Origin: Mycobacterium decipiens | GTDB taxonomy: Bacteria > Actinomycetota > Actinomycetes > Mycobacteriales > Mycobacteriaceae | Assembly (NCBI RefSeq): GCF_963853665.1 | Contig: NZ_OY970459.1 | Span: 4,712,001 to 4,776,000 of the forward strand | Reading direction: 5' to 3' | Length of the DNA: 64,000 nucleotides | Shown: piece after piece, positions 15,701 to 23,656 of the stretch | Layout: every line of letters starts with the position of its first letter | Numbering within the stretch: the first letter of the stretch is position 1 | Notes under the pieces: generated by a model | The model's database searches: none | What the model was told of the DNA's origin: nothing | What the model saw: the letters and a program-made list of their open reading frames with translations, nothing else | Made by a program: the position numbers and the translations under genes

Positions 15701-15926
15701 CAGCAGGCTACTTTTTGCTCTGTTGTCTTTCTCCGTTGTCGGCGCGGTGCTTGCGCTGGCGACACCCGTGGTGCGCGAATGGCTGTTCGGCACCCAGCAG
15801 CAGCCCGGCCTGGTGGGCACTCACGCGTATTGGCTGGGCGCCCAATGGTGGCACCCGCTGATCGTCGTCGCAATCATCGCTTTGGCGGTTGCCGTGATCG
15901 CAGCGGCCAGGCCAGGACGAAGGTGA
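12756..15926 (+). CDS. large patatin-like phospholipase domain protein, Rv3479-like
   Basis: 1056 residues from ATG 12756, with gaggggg about 8 bases upstream. The N-terminal 340 residues carry patatin motifs: VSLAIWMAGVTREINLL (oxyanion region), DILSGTSAGGINAALL (GxSxG nucleophile at about residue 92) and WVTDGGLLDN (Asp of the Ser-Asp dyad). A helical region of about 500 residues without a known fold follows. The last 120 residues hold about four membrane segments, so the enzyme is probably anchored with the acyl hydrolase domain cytosolic. The H37Rv counterpart Rv3479 (1028 aa as I recall) also follows PPE60. A role in lipid remodelling is inferred. Confidence 0.85.
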   Translation: MAFEKPAPVTELTQEVRFATTMTGGVSLAIWMAGVTREINLLTQASQWRRLGGTFPTSSQLTNESAASLRRYAQLIDLLDLVVDVDILSGTSAGGINAALLASSRVTGSDLGGLRDLWLDLGALTDLLRDPRDKNTPSLLYGDERMFAALAKQLPKLATGPFPPTAFPAGARTPSTTLYITTTLLTGEIGRFTDSFGTLVQDVDRRGLFTFTETDLAQHDTVPALALAARSSASFPVAFEPSFLPFTKGTPKKGTKNAEVPARPAMARFTNLTRPHWVTDGGLLDNRPIGVLFKRIFDRPARRPVRRVLLFVVPSSGPAPDPMHEPPPDNVDEPLGLIDGLLKGLAAITTQSIAADLRAIRAHQDCMEARTDAKLRLAELAATLPDGTRLLTPSLLTDYRTREATKQAHVLTDALLRQLSTCPPDAGRAAEGLPKNWESELTVGGDAEKVCRRRITETILLRWSQPRNQPLPQTPADLARFGQSAYDLAKGCALTLVQSAFQLARADADVAALAELTEAVHRAWRPPAPLDLGALVRTVCRRPAVRQGTLENAADLLAADYLEQSTVNEEAWDRLGAVLVNAYPGLTQLAAGAAADTGAQADSPVARDHVAAGQLTTYLTYLGTYQGRADDPRNSRTMAWKLFDLATTQRAMLPADADIEQALELVQVSADTRSLLAPDWQTAQQKLTGMQLHHFGAFYKRSWRANDWMWGRLDGAGWLVHVLLDPRRVRWIVKERADTTAPESRAQWFLRQLKELGAPDFPSSGYPLPAVGGGPSQNLTEDMLLDELGFLDDPTKPIPASIPRTSLWLSQAWQHRILDEELDGLANTVLDPQPGKIGDWSPASSRTWATKVLAANPGDAKYALLNEDPIARETFASDKGSPLMAHTVAKVAATASGAAGSVRQLPSVLKPPLITLRTLTLSGYRVVSLTKGIARSIIMAGAVLLVLGIAAAIQSVTAFGVTGLIMAGTGGYLIVMGTWQFSSRLLFALLSFSVVGAVLALATPVVREWLFGTQQQPGLVGTHAYWLGAQWWHPLIVVAIIALAVAVIAAARPGRR

Positions 15927-15946
15927 CGGCGAGCCACACACGCTGG

Positions 15947-16636
15947 TTACATCGCATGAAGTCCGTTGTAGAGGACCAGCAAACCGATCACGACCAAGAT
16001 GACGGCGAGCATCCCCGCATGGTTTTTTTCCATCCAGTCTTTGAGTCGTTCCAGCGAATCGTCGAGCCGGTCACCGGCAGCCAGGTACGCCAGTATTGGG
16101 ATGGCGACGGTGGATGCGGCCAGCGCGACAAAGAATGCCGTGTAAACCCAGGAGCCCGCGGCGCCGTGCCCGCCGCTGCCGATGGCCAATCCGGCCGCCG
16201 CGCAGATGATCAGCACCTCGGGTCTTACCACCACCAGCACCGCACCTACCACCCCCGCGCGGGTCGGGGTGAAGCTGGTGAAGGTGCGCATCCAGCCGGG
16301 CATTTCGGTGCTGCGATGCCGGGTCAGCCATCGGACGACGCCGAACACGATCAACGCCGACCCGAGGACCACTCGCAGCCAGGATGCCCAGGCCGGCGGT
16401 GTTTTACGCAACCCACCGAGTACGCCGGAGGCCGCAACGAAGACGGCGGTCACCGCGGCCAAGCCGAACAGCCAGCCGACCAGGAAGGCCAGGCTGCTCG
16501 GCCGCGGCCGCGGCGTGTGTAAGACCAATACGGCCGGGATGACCGACAACGGCGAGAGCGCAACGACCAACGCCAGCGGCACCAGCCCGGTTAGCACGGA
16601 AAACCAATGACCTGTCACGGGCAGCAATTTTCGCAT
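15947..16636 (-). CDS. GAP-family membrane protein, Rv3481c-like
   Basis: 229 residues from ATG 16636 (MRKLLPVTGHW), the length I remember for Rv3481c; a GTG at 16642 would add two. Six hydrophobic segments are visible, for example FSVLTGLVPLALVVALSPLSVIPAV and SLAFLVGWLFGLAAVTAVFVAA. The layout of the GAP/Sap family (LysE-like fold) fits. Family members were linked to glycopeptidolipid export in M. smegmatis. It converges on the patatin gene with a 20-bp gap and is divergent from the amidohydrolase. The exported substrate is unknown. Confidence 0.8.
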   Translation of the reverse strand: MRKLLPVTGHWFSVLTGLVPLALVVALSPLSVIPAVLVLHTPRPRPSSLAFLVGWLFGLAAVTAVFVAASGVLGGLRKTPPAWASWLRVVLGSALIVFGVVRWLTRHRSTEMPGWMRTFTSFTPTRAGVVGAVLVVVRPEVLIICAAAGLAIGSGGHGAAGSWVYTAFFVALAASTVAIPILAYLAAGDRLDDSLERLKDWMEKNHAGMLAVILVVIGLLVLYNGLHAM

Positions 16637-16770
16637 TGACACCGCCCGGTGACCACCGAGCGCGCCGCATACTCAGGGGACTAGCGGCAAGCCTCGATAG
16701 TCTGGGCGTCGCGTGCGATGATCCGGCGTGGTGGTCGCAAGATCCGTCGAACACCAGGGGGAAGGATCAA

Positions 16771-18171
16771 GTGGCAAGTCGGATTCATCTTGGGCACATC
16801 TTTCACCTCGCCGACGCTCCACTGGTGACGCATGCCGCCAAGGCGCTGGTGTCGATTTCCGAAGGCGCTCTGATAGTTGGTGATGACGGCCTTATCCAAT
16901 TCTGCGGAGAAGCGGCGGACGTCCCGTGGCGTTTCCAATCCGCGACCGTGTCGGATCACCGGCCCGGCTTTTTGCTTCCAGGCTTCGTCGACACCCACGT
17001 GCACTTCCCACAGACGTACGCGGGCGCCGCATACGGTGGGGGGCAGCTGCCGGAGTGGCTGACCCGGTGCGTGTACCCTGCGGAAGCCCGTTTCGCCGAT
17101 CCGGCGTTCGCTCAGCCGGCGGCGGTCGAGTTCTGTGACCGACGCATCGCGACCGGAACCACCGCCGCCATGGTCTTCGGATCCGCGTTTCCCCATGCTC
17201 AAGATGCCTTGTTCACCGAAACGCAGCGCCGCGGACTACGCCTGGTCAGCGGGCGCGGCATCCAGACCGCAGGCCCAACGGCGGCCGCACCGTTGATGAC
17301 GTCGGAGCAGGACGCCATCCGGCTGGCCCGCGAGGAAATCGACAAATGGCATGCGGCTGACACCGGCCGAGTGAGCACCGCACTACTGCACGTCGCGGTC
17401 GCCCCGCGATATTCGCTAGCGGTGACCCCATCGACCTTGAAAAGGCTTGGCGATCTGTATGACTCAGTGCGAGATCGCGGTGTTTACTTCCACAGCCACC
17501 TCAACGAGAACAATCGGCCGGGCACCGGCGAGGTGGCTGCAACCAAACAGGCATACCAAGTCGACTCATATCTGGACACCTACGACGGCAAGTTCCTGCC
17601 CGGGTCGGCGGTCGGCGGTTCAAGCATGCTCGGCCGGCGCAGCATATTGGCGCATGCGGTGCACTGTCAGGACTCCGAACTCGAGCGAATGGCCGAGACC
17701 GGCACCTCCATCTCGCACTGCCCGATCTCCCAGCAGTTCCTGGGCTCGGGCACCATGCCGTGGCTGCGGACGGTGGAGTCCGGTGTAAACATCGCCGCCG
17801 GAACGGATTTCGGTGGCGGAGATGAGTGGCTTATCCCGCAGGTCGTCGCCGCTGCGTACAAGGTGCACATCTCGGAACCGGGCACCGCCGGTGTTTGTAT
17901 GCATCCGGCCGAAATGCTGTTTATCGCGACACTCGGCGGCGCGCGCGCACTCGACATGGAGGATCGGTTCGGCAACTTCGATGTTGGCAAGGAGGCGGAC
18001 TTCGTCGTAGTTGACCCGAGACGCACCCCGGCACTCAACGCCGCGCTGAACCACGGCGTGCGCTCAGACGATGCCGAAATTGCCCGTGACCAGACGCTGT
18101 TCGGGTTGTTGATGGGAATCCGCGAGACGTCCATCGCCGAAACGTATGTGCAAGGGCGCCGGCTTGGGTGA
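16771..18171 (+). CDS. guanine deaminase-like amidohydrolase
   Basis: 466 residues from GTG 16771, with gggggaagga upstream. Metal-dependent amidohydrolase motifs are in order: FLLPGFVDTHVHFPQT (HxH metal pair), YFHSHLNEN (third His), ILAHAVHCQD (fourth His), SHCPISQQFLGSG, and AAGTDFGGGD (metal Asp). The DTHVHFPQT string and GGQLPEWL are typical of guanine deaminase (guanine to xanthine plus ammonia, a purine-salvage step in the cytosol). I do not recall a guanine deaminase at this position in H37Rv, which has a wax ester synthase-like gene (Rv3480c) here, so this may be a lineage difference. Confidence 0.85.
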   Translation: MASRIHLGHIFHLADAPLVTHAAKALVSISEGALIVGDDGLIQFCGEAADVPWRFQSATVSDHRPGFLLPGFVDTHVHFPQTYAGAAYGGGQLPEWLTRCVYPAEARFADPAFAQPAAVEFCDRRIATGTTAAMVFGSAFPHAQDALFTETQRRGLRLVSGRGIQTAGPTAAAPLMTSEQDAIRLAREEIDKWHAADTGRVSTALLHVAVAPRYSLAVTPSTLKRLGDLYDSVRDRGVYFHSHLNENNRPGTGEVAATKQAYQVDSYLDTYDGKFLPGSAVGGSSMLGRRSILAHAVHCQDSELERMAETGTSISHCPISQQFLGSGTMPWLRTVESGVNIAAGTDFGGGDEWLIPQVVAAAYKVHISEPGTAGVCMHPAEMLFIATLGGARALDMEDRFGNFDVGKEADFVVVDPRRTPALNAALNHGVRSDDAEIARDQTLFGLLMGIRETSIAETYVQGRRLG

Positions 18172-18225
18172 GCCACCAACGACGTGATCTGATGGTTTCG
18201 ACGTCCGAGTGCCCCGGGAGAGAAG

Positions 18226-18630
18226 ATGCGCAGGTACATCAGCGGAAGTGCCGGCGCTGCTGCGGCCGGACTGGTCGCGGCGGTGCAGATATGGGGCGCC
18301 GCACCGAACTCACCGGTGAGCGAAGTCTCGCTCACCGACGCGAGCAAAAGCATGTGCGGTGCAAATGTCGTGTGCCCTGGCGCTCCGGCCCCCGACGGCG
18401 GTGACCAAGCCAGCGCGGAGCAGCGGATCATCGACGGCTACATCGCCAAGCAGGTCGGCTGCACACCCGACTTGTCACCCAACCCACAGTCGATCACCTG
18501 GGATCCCCCCGGCTTCACACCGAATGCCGGCGGCTCAGGAGAAGTCAACGACGCCGACCCGCGACTGGGTGGCCACTTCCTCGCCGACTACGTCAACGGC
18601 CGCTGGCACATCGACTACATGTACTGCTGA
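18226..18630 (+). CDS. exported hypothetical protein
   Basis: 134 residues from ATG 18226, with gggagag 5 bases upstream. The N-terminal 25 residues (MRRYISGSAGAAAAGLVAAVQ) look like a signal peptide. The mature part has four cysteines (MCGANVVC; GCTPD; YMYC at the very end) and the motif GGHFLADYVNGRWHIDYMYC-type tail, suggesting a compact disulfide-bonded domain. It ends 2 bp before the stop of the convergent gene, with a 12-bp palindrome (GCTGAGCTCAGC) across the junction. Function unknown. Confidence 0.7.
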   Translation: MRRYISGSAGAAAAGLVAAVQIWGAAPNSPVSEVSLTDASKSMCGANVVCPGAPAPDGGDQASAEQRIIDGYIAKQVGCTPDLSPNPQSITWDPPGFTPNAGGSGEVNDADPRLGGHFLADYVNGRWHIDYMYC

Positions 18631-18632
18631 GC

Positions 18633-19406
18633 TCAGCCCGGCACAGGCTCGCCCTGACAGAACTGCGACGCGAAATCCACCGTCACGGTCGACGGCGTGC
18701 TGAACCGAGCTGCGAGGGTGAGCTGCGGATCCACCGGTGGTTGATCGAGCCCCAGTCGCTTTACCGCGAGGTTGATCTCCACGGTGTCGGGCGCAGTTCT
18801 GCGAGCATTGGTGTCCCGGTCCGGCCGCATGTTCGGCTCGGCGTTGTTGCTCGCGGCGGGCTTTCTGATCGCAAGGTCGTCGGTATCCTCTTGCGGGCCC
18901 AGCTCGACGAACTCTGCCCCGTTGTTGGCGATGGTGTACGTCAAGAGGTAACCGGCAAAGCCAGACCCGAGCGAACCCGATGGCGACGGCGGCAGCGGCT
19001 CGGCGAATCGAACTACCAGCCGTAGGACATCGCCCCGGGGATGCGAGACGTCCACGGCGGCCACGGAAATGGTCGCGGGCGGTTTCGGCCCGAGCCGCAA
19101 CTGGCAGCTCAGTCGCTTCGGCAGCTGCGACCAGTCGTCCCGCGCCGGCCTGACCCACGCGTAGACCGCGACACCGACCATGATCAACACCAGCACGGCG
19201 GGAAGTGTCAACCGCAGGCCGACCGGCATCCTTAGCCACCAGCGCCGGAGACGATCGGCGAACACGCCCAGCGGCAATCGTGGTGCACAGGGATCGGGCC
19301 GACGATGTCTGGTCCAGTCGTCACCGTCCCAATATCGTTGCCCCGCGCAACCGTCGGGATCGGAATACCATCCTGCCGGCGGCGAAGTGGCCACGTGGTG
19401 CTCCAT
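18633..19406 (-). CDS. DUF2510-containing membrane protein, Rv3482c-like
   Basis: 257 residues; the start is 19406 or the GTG four codons in (VATSPPAGWYSDP). The N-terminal PPAGWYSDPDGCAGQRYWDGDDWT is the DUF2510 motif, common on mycobacterial membrane proteins. One membrane segment (LTLPAVLVLIMVGVAVYAWV) is near residue 75, leaving a C-terminal domain of about 165 residues outside the membrane. It pairs with the similar gene immediately upstream (19450-20118), as Rv3482c and Rv3483c do in H37Rv. Function unknown; a cell-envelope role is inferred from topology. Confidence 0.8.
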   Translation of the reverse strand: MEHHVATSPPAGWYSDPDGCAGQRYWDGDDWTRHRRPDPCAPRLPLGVFADRLRRWWLRMPVGLRLTLPAVLVLIMVGVAVYAWVRPARDDWSQLPKRLSCQLRLGPKPPATISVAAVDVSHPRGDVLRLVVRFAEPLPPSPSGSLGSGFAGYLLTYTIANNGAEFVELGPQEDTDDLAIRKPAASNNAEPNMRPDRDTNARRTAPDTVEINLAVKRLGLDQPPVDPQLTLAARFSTPSTVTVDFASQFCQGEPVPG

Positions 19407-19449
19407 TCAACGGTCGGGAAGGGGTCGGATGCGGCGCCGCCCTCACGGA

Positions 19450-20118
19450 CTACGGCGGCGAGTCGAACACCTCCGGCAGCGGGTCCAGGATCTGCACGTG
19501 GTCGCCCTGCCAAGCAAACCCCACGATCGTCAAGATGCCGTCTTGGCAGCCGTCACAGCTCTGCAGCGTCCGATAGCTCAGGACCACGATGTCGTTCGTG
19601 GAGGCCGGACCGATCAAGCTGGTGAATGGGTAGGCGCTCGGCGTTGCGGTTCCGACGAACTTTCCCCGATGAAACATCAGCGCCTGGTCGGGGGAACTGT
19701 TGGTGGCGTCTTGCACCGTCACCAGCACCGCGGACAGGTCGACGCACGGGTCGTAATTGCTGTCCTCCGGTGTGCTATTCCAGGACCTGCCGGTTTTGGA
19801 ATCGGGCGGAAGCTGGGCGAGCGCAGCGCGTACGGCCGCTGCTTCATCCGGGCCACACGGCGCCGCTGGTGCGTCGGCTGCCGGGGAAGTGGGGCGCGGC
19901 GAGACGGCGGTCGTTGGCGGGGGCGTTGGGACCGCGCGTGGCCGGGCCCGGTGCATGCCCGCGTATGCAATGACCGCGGCAGCGACGCAGGCCAGAACCA
20001 GCGACGCCACCAGCCACACGGTGCGCCGAGACCGGCGTTGGGCAGGAGGCGTCGTATCGACGTCGTCGGACGGCTGGTATGCCGGCGGAGGCCAGTCGGG
20101 ATCAATCTCGTGAGACAC
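19450..20118 (-). CDS. single-pass membrane protein, Rv3483c-like (LppP/LprE-type domain)
   Basis: 222 residues from ATG 20118. A cytosolic proline-rich start of about 35 residues is followed by one membrane helix (VWLVASLVLACVAAAVIAYA), a Pro/Thr-rich linker, and an extracytoplasmic domain. That domain holds cysteines in CGPDEAAAV, DPCVDL and SCDGCQDG and resembles the LppP/LprE lipoprotein domain. It is transcribed together with the gene at 18633-19406 and divergently from cpsA across 257 bp. The pairing with cpsA suggests a cell-wall function, which is inference. Confidence 0.8.
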   Translation of the reverse strand: MSHEIDPDWPPPAYQPSDDVDTTPPAQRRSRRTVWLVASLVLACVAAAVIAYAGMHRARPRAVPTPPPTTAVSPRPTSPAADAPAAPCGPDEAAAVRAALAQLPPDSKTGRSWNSTPEDSNYDPCVDLSAVLVTVQDATNSSPDQALMFHRGKFVGTATPSAYPFTSLIGPASTNDIVVLSYRTLQSCDGCQDGILTIVGFAWQGDHVQILDPLPEVFDSPP

Positions 20119-20375
20119 CTGATGCTCCCGGTCCCCTCCCGCTGGCTCCCGATACTTCCCGAGCTTGGCGAATTGTAGCCAGAACGTGCTGGTAGCGGAA
20201 ATAAGCGGGCCGTCTCGGTCGTGCCGCCGGGCCGGGTGAGCCTGACCACATCCAGCATTCTGATAGCTGGCTTCACAGCAATCTGTCCCATACTAGACGT
20301 CATGCAGCAAGCGACGGCACCGCAAACCGCTGGCAACGCGCCGGTGGGTTCGATGGTGCCTGGTCGAGGCATGTG

Positions 20376-21908
20376 ATGGCACGTTCCCGGGGCAATCGCC
20401 CGCGCCATCGTGCTGTGCGCCAACCGTCGCGGATCCGCCGGCCGCTGGCGCGGGGCCTGATGACGCTGGTGTCGCTGGTTGCGGTGGTGATGACCGGGGC
20501 GGGGTATTGGGTAGCCCACGGCGCGCTGAGCGGCATCACCATTTCGCAGGCCCTTACCGCCGAAGATCCCCGTTCCAGCGACAACAACATGAACATCTTG
20601 CTCATCGGGCTGGACTCCCGCAAAGACCAGGAAGGCAACGACCTGCCCTGGTCGATCTTGAAGCAGCTGCACGCGGGTGACTCCGATGACGGCGGCTACA
20701 ACACCAACACGCTGATCCTCGTGCACGTCGGTGCCGACGGCAAAGTGGTCGCCTTTTCGATCCCCCGCGACGACTGGGTGCCCTTCACCGGCGTTCCGGG
20801 ATACAACCACATCAAGATCAAAGAGGCGTACGGGCTTACCAAGCAATACGTTGCACAGCAGCTGGCCAACCAGGGTGTGGGCGACCGGAAAGAACTCGAG
20901 ACCCGGGGCCGTGAGGCCGGCCGGGCCGCGACCTTGCGCGCGGTGCGCAGCCTGACCGGCGTTCCGATCGACTACTTCGCCGAGATCAATTTGGCCGGTT
21001 TCTACGATTTGGCCCAGACTCTGGGCGGCGTTGAGGTGTGCCTGAACCACGCCGTCTACGACTCGTACTCCGGGGCGGACTTCCCCGCCGGGCGCCAGCG
21101 ATTGAATGCGTCACAGGCGCTCGCCTTTGTCCGGCAGCGTCATGGCCTGGACAACGGGGACCTGGATCGCACCCACCGCCAGCAGGCCTTCCTGTCGTCG
21201 GTCATGCGGGACCTGCAGGATTCGGGCAGCTTCACCAACCTGGACAGGCTCGACAGCCTGATGGCCGTGGCACGCAAGGATGTCGTGCTGTCCGCCGGCT
21301 GGGACGAGCACCTTTTCCGCCGAATGGGCGACCTGGCGGGCGGTAACGTCGAATTCCGGACGCTGCCCGTAGTGCGCTACGACAACATCGACGGCCAGGA
21401 CGTCAACATCATCGACCCGACCGCGATCCGGGCTGAGGTCGCGGCCGCATTCGGCAACGCGTCAGCAACCAAAGCCACCGTCGCCAAGCCCGACCCGGCC
21501 ACCGTCGTCGATGTGGTCAATGCCGGCAGCATCAGTGGACTGGCCAGCCAGGTGTCCAGTGCGCTGCGTAAGCGCGGCTACACCGCGGGTCAGGTGCGCG
21601 ACCGCGAATCCGGCGATCCATTCGCCACCACGATCGAGTACGGCGCCGGCGCGAAAGCCGACGCCGAGAACCTAGCGGACCTGCTCGGTATCGACGCCCC
21701 CTACCAACCGGATTCCGCCCTGGCGCCCGGCCACATCCGCGTGACCGTGGATACCAACTTCTCGCTGCCGGCGCCCGACGAGGCCGCGTCCACCGCGACG
21801 TCCACCAAGACCGGCACATATCCGATGTACAGCGATGACACCGCCAGCTACCCGACGCCCGACCAAGGGGCACCCATCGACGGCGGCGGCGTTCCCTGCG
21901 TGAACTAG
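20376..21908 (+). CDS. cpsA: LytR-CpsA-Psr family cell-wall ligase CpsA
   Basis: 510 residues from ATG 20376, with gagg 6 bases upstream (a GTG directly before would add one). One membrane anchor is near residues 28-50. The LCP domain spans about 70-330: NILLIGLDSR, NTNTLILVHV, FSIPRDDWV (Arg/Asp pyrophosphate contacts) and HIKIKEAYG. A LytR_C domain follows at about 375-470, with VVDVVNAG. LCP proteins attach polyprenyl-linked polymers, in mycobacteria arabinogalactan, to peptidoglycan; CpsA of M. tuberculosis (Rv3484, 512 aa as I recall) also supports survival in macrophages. It acts outside the membrane. Confidence 0.93.
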   Translation: MARSRGNRPRHRAVRQPSRIRRPLARGLMTLVSLVAVVMTGAGYWVAHGALSGITISQALTAEDPRSSDNNMNILLIGLDSRKDQEGNDLPWSILKQLHAGDSDDGGYNTNTLILVHVGADGKVVAFSIPRDDWVPFTGVPGYNHIKIKEAYGLTKQYVAQQLANQGVGDRKELETRGREAGRAATLRAVRSLTGVPIDYFAEINLAGFYDLAQTLGGVEVCLNHAVYDSYSGADFPAGRQRLNASQALAFVRQRHGLDNGDLDRTHRQQAFLSSVMRDLQDSGSFTNLDRLDSLMAVARKDVVLSAGWDEHLFRRMGDLAGGNVEFRTLPVVRYDNIDGQDVNIIDPTAIRAEVAAAFGNASATKATVAKPDPATVVDVVNAGSISGLASQVSSALRKRGYTAGQVRDRESGDPFATTIEYGAGAKADAENLADLLGIDAPYQPDSALAPGHIRVTVDTNFSLPAPDEAASTATSTKTGTYPMYSDDTASYPTPDQGAPIDGGGVPCVN

Positions 21909-21915
21909 GCCCCCA

Positions 21916-22707
21916 TTAAGCGTGCGTACCGCCATCGATGCGGATTTCGGTGCCGGTGATGAACGCGCCATCCTCGGACACCAGCATGGCGATCACGCCG
22001 GCGACGGCGGACGGATCGGCCATTCCGGCGCCGCTGGACTGCTCCGTGGTGGGCAGGATCGGCAGCAGCCTGGCAAACAACTTCCAGTTGGCGTCCTGCG
22101 GAATGTATCCCCCGGTGGCGTCGGTGATCCCGGACTTGATGCTGCCCGGCGCCACACAGACGGCACGTAGCCCGTCACTTGCGTACTCGAGCGCCAAGGC
22201 ATGGGTGAACGCCGCAACGCCGCCTTTGCTGGCGGAGTAGGCGGCCATGTACGGGTGCGCGAAGGAAGCCGACGTCGAGCTGAAGTTCACGATCGTGCTG
22301 CGCGGGTTCTTCAGCAACGCCGGCAGCGCTTCGCGGACCACCAGAAAGGTGCCGGTCAAGTTGACAGCGATGATCTGATTCCACTGCTCGGTGCTGGTCT
22401 GGTGGGTGTGTGCGGCACGCAAGATGCCGGCCGCGTTGACCAACGAATCCAGGCCGCCGAGCGTGTCGACGGCGCGGCGCACGCCTTCGGCCACCGACTT
22501 CTCCTCGGCGACGTTCATCTCGAACGTGGTGAGCCGATCGGCTGATCCGGCCTCCTGCGCCCGGTCCCGCGTCGTGCCCAGGCCGTGCGCGGCAATGTCG
22601 GCGCCGACCACCGCGGCACCCTCGTCCAACAGCCGCAGCGCGCTGGCCGCGCCGATCCCCGACCCCGCGCCGGTCACCAGGATCCGCTGGCCTTCGAGTC
22701 GCTTCAT
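21916..22707 (-). CDS. short-chain dehydrogenase/reductase (first of a pair)
   Basis: 263 residues from ATG 22707, which lies 4 bp past the stop of the upstream SDR; the frame upstream of it is only a shadow of that gene. Classical SDR motifs: ILVTGAGSGIGAA (Rossmann TGxxxGxG), NAAGIL (NNAG-like), STIVNFSSTSASF (catalytic Ser) and YSASKGG (YxxxK). The C-terminal FITGTEIRIDGG is typical. It is an NAD(P)-dependent oxidoreductase in the cytosol, position-equivalent to Rv3485c. Its promoter appears to be the KstR-like site before the upstream partner, so a steroid or acyl-CoA substrate is likely but inferred. Confidence 0.85.
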   Translation of the reverse strand: MKRLEGQRILVTGAGSGIGAASALRLLDEGAAVVGADIAAHGLGTTRDRAQEAGSADRLTTFEMNVAEEKSVAEGVRRAVDTLGGLDSLVNAAGILRAAHTHQTSTEQWNQIIAVNLTGTFLVVREALPALLKNPRSTIVNFSSTSASFAHPYMAAYSASKGGVAAFTHALALEYASDGLRAVCVAPGSIKSGITDATGGYIPQDANWKLFARLLPILPTTEQSSGAGMADPSAVAGVIAMLVSEDGAFITGTEIRIDGGTHA

Positions 22708-22711
22708 GGCC

Positions 22712-23539
22712 TCAGACCACTCCGCGCAACCCGTCGGGACCGAACACCGGTTCCAGCATCGGGGAGAAATCCGGGCCCCGGCGCAAGATGTGGCCGCCGT
22801 CGACGTTGATGATCTGTCCGGTGATCCAACTGGCCGCATCGCTGAGCAAGAACATTGCCAGGTTCGCGACGTCTTCGACCTCACCAATCCGCGGCAGCGG
22901 CGTGCAGAGCCGGTAGTCCGCGCTCAGCTCCGGCGACTGGGTCACGGGCACCACCAGATCAGTGCGGATCAGGCCCGGACGGATGCCGTTGACCCGAACC
23001 CAGGACGGGCCGAGTTCGTCAGCGGCCAGCTTCATCATGTGGTCGACGGCCGACTTGGTGACCCCGTAGGCCCCAAACCAGCGATGGGTGTTGCTGGCCG
23101 CGATCGACGAGATACCGACGAACGAACCGCCGCCGCCGCGCACCAGCTCACGGGCGGCGTGCTTGAGCACGTACATGGTGCCGTTGACGTTGAGGTCCAC
23201 CGTGCGCCGCCAGGCCTGCGAGTCGATCTGGGTGATCGGCCCAATGGTCTGAGACCCGCCCGCACAATGCACCACACCGTGGAGCCGGCCATGCCATGCC
23301 GTTACCGCGTCCACCACGCGGAGGGTCTCGTCCTCGTCGGTGATGTCGGCCGGCTCATAGCAGATCGTTCCTGCCTTGAGCGCCGCGATGTCTTTGACGG
23401 CGGCCGCCAGCTTGTCCGGATTGCGTCCGACGATCATGACGGCGGCTCCGGCCGCGACCAGGCCGGCGGCCACCCCCTTGCCGATACCGCTGCCGCCCCC
23501 GGTGACCAAGTACGTCCGGTCTTGGAAAGAAAGCTGCAC
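22712..23539 (-). CDS. short-chain dehydrogenase/reductase (second of a pair)
   Basis: 275 residues from ATG 23539. Motifs: YLVTGGGSGIGKGVAAGL, HCAGGSQTIG (NNAG position), GISSIAAS (catalytic Ser) and YGVTKSAVD (YxxxK). The end ITGQIINVDGGHILRRGPDF gives a longer tail than the minimal SDR. Its relatives include 2,4-dienoyl-CoA reductase-like and steroid-dehydrogenase-like SDRs. It is co-transcribed with the SDR at 21916-22707 (4-bp spacing). A perfect KstR consensus lies 22 bp before the start codon, which points to sterol catabolism. Confidence 0.85.
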   Translation of the reverse strand: MQLSFQDRTYLVTGGGSGIGKGVAAGLVAAGAAVMIVGRNPDKLAAAVKDIAALKAGTICYEPADITDEDETLRVVDAVTAWHGRLHGVVHCAGGSQTIGPITQIDSQAWRRTVDLNVNGTMYVLKHAARELVRGGGGSFVGISSIAASNTHRWFGAYGVTKSAVDHMMKLAADELGPSWVRVNGIRPGLIRTDLVVPVTQSPELSADYRLCTPLPRIGEVEDVANLAMFLLSDAASWITGQIINVDGGHILRRGPDFSPMLEPVFGPDGLRGVV

Positions 23540-23560
23540 TTGAGCCCCTCACGCCGAAAC

Positions 23561-23574
23561 TGAAACAGGTTCTA
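23561..23574. promoter_or_regulatory. KstR-type operator before the SDR pair
   Basis: TGAAACAGGTTCTA fits the mycobacterial KstR consensus TNNAACNNGTTNNA at every fixed position. It sits 22 bp upstream of the SDR start at 23539, between that gene and the stop of the upstream enoyl-CoA hydratase. KstR is the TetR-type repressor of cholesterol genes. Confidence 0.65.
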
Positions 23575-23656
23575 GCCATCGAACCATGCGCGGGTCGGCG
23601 CGGACACCACCTCCCCCGCCCCCAACTGGTCGGTCACCTATGCGGTATCTACCGGG

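Noticed and set aside
19180..20178. Plus-strand frame of 332 codons opposite the Rv3482c/Rv3483c-like genes
   Set aside because: It spans two minus-strand genes that have clear membrane helices and a DUF2510 motif; the plus frame has none.
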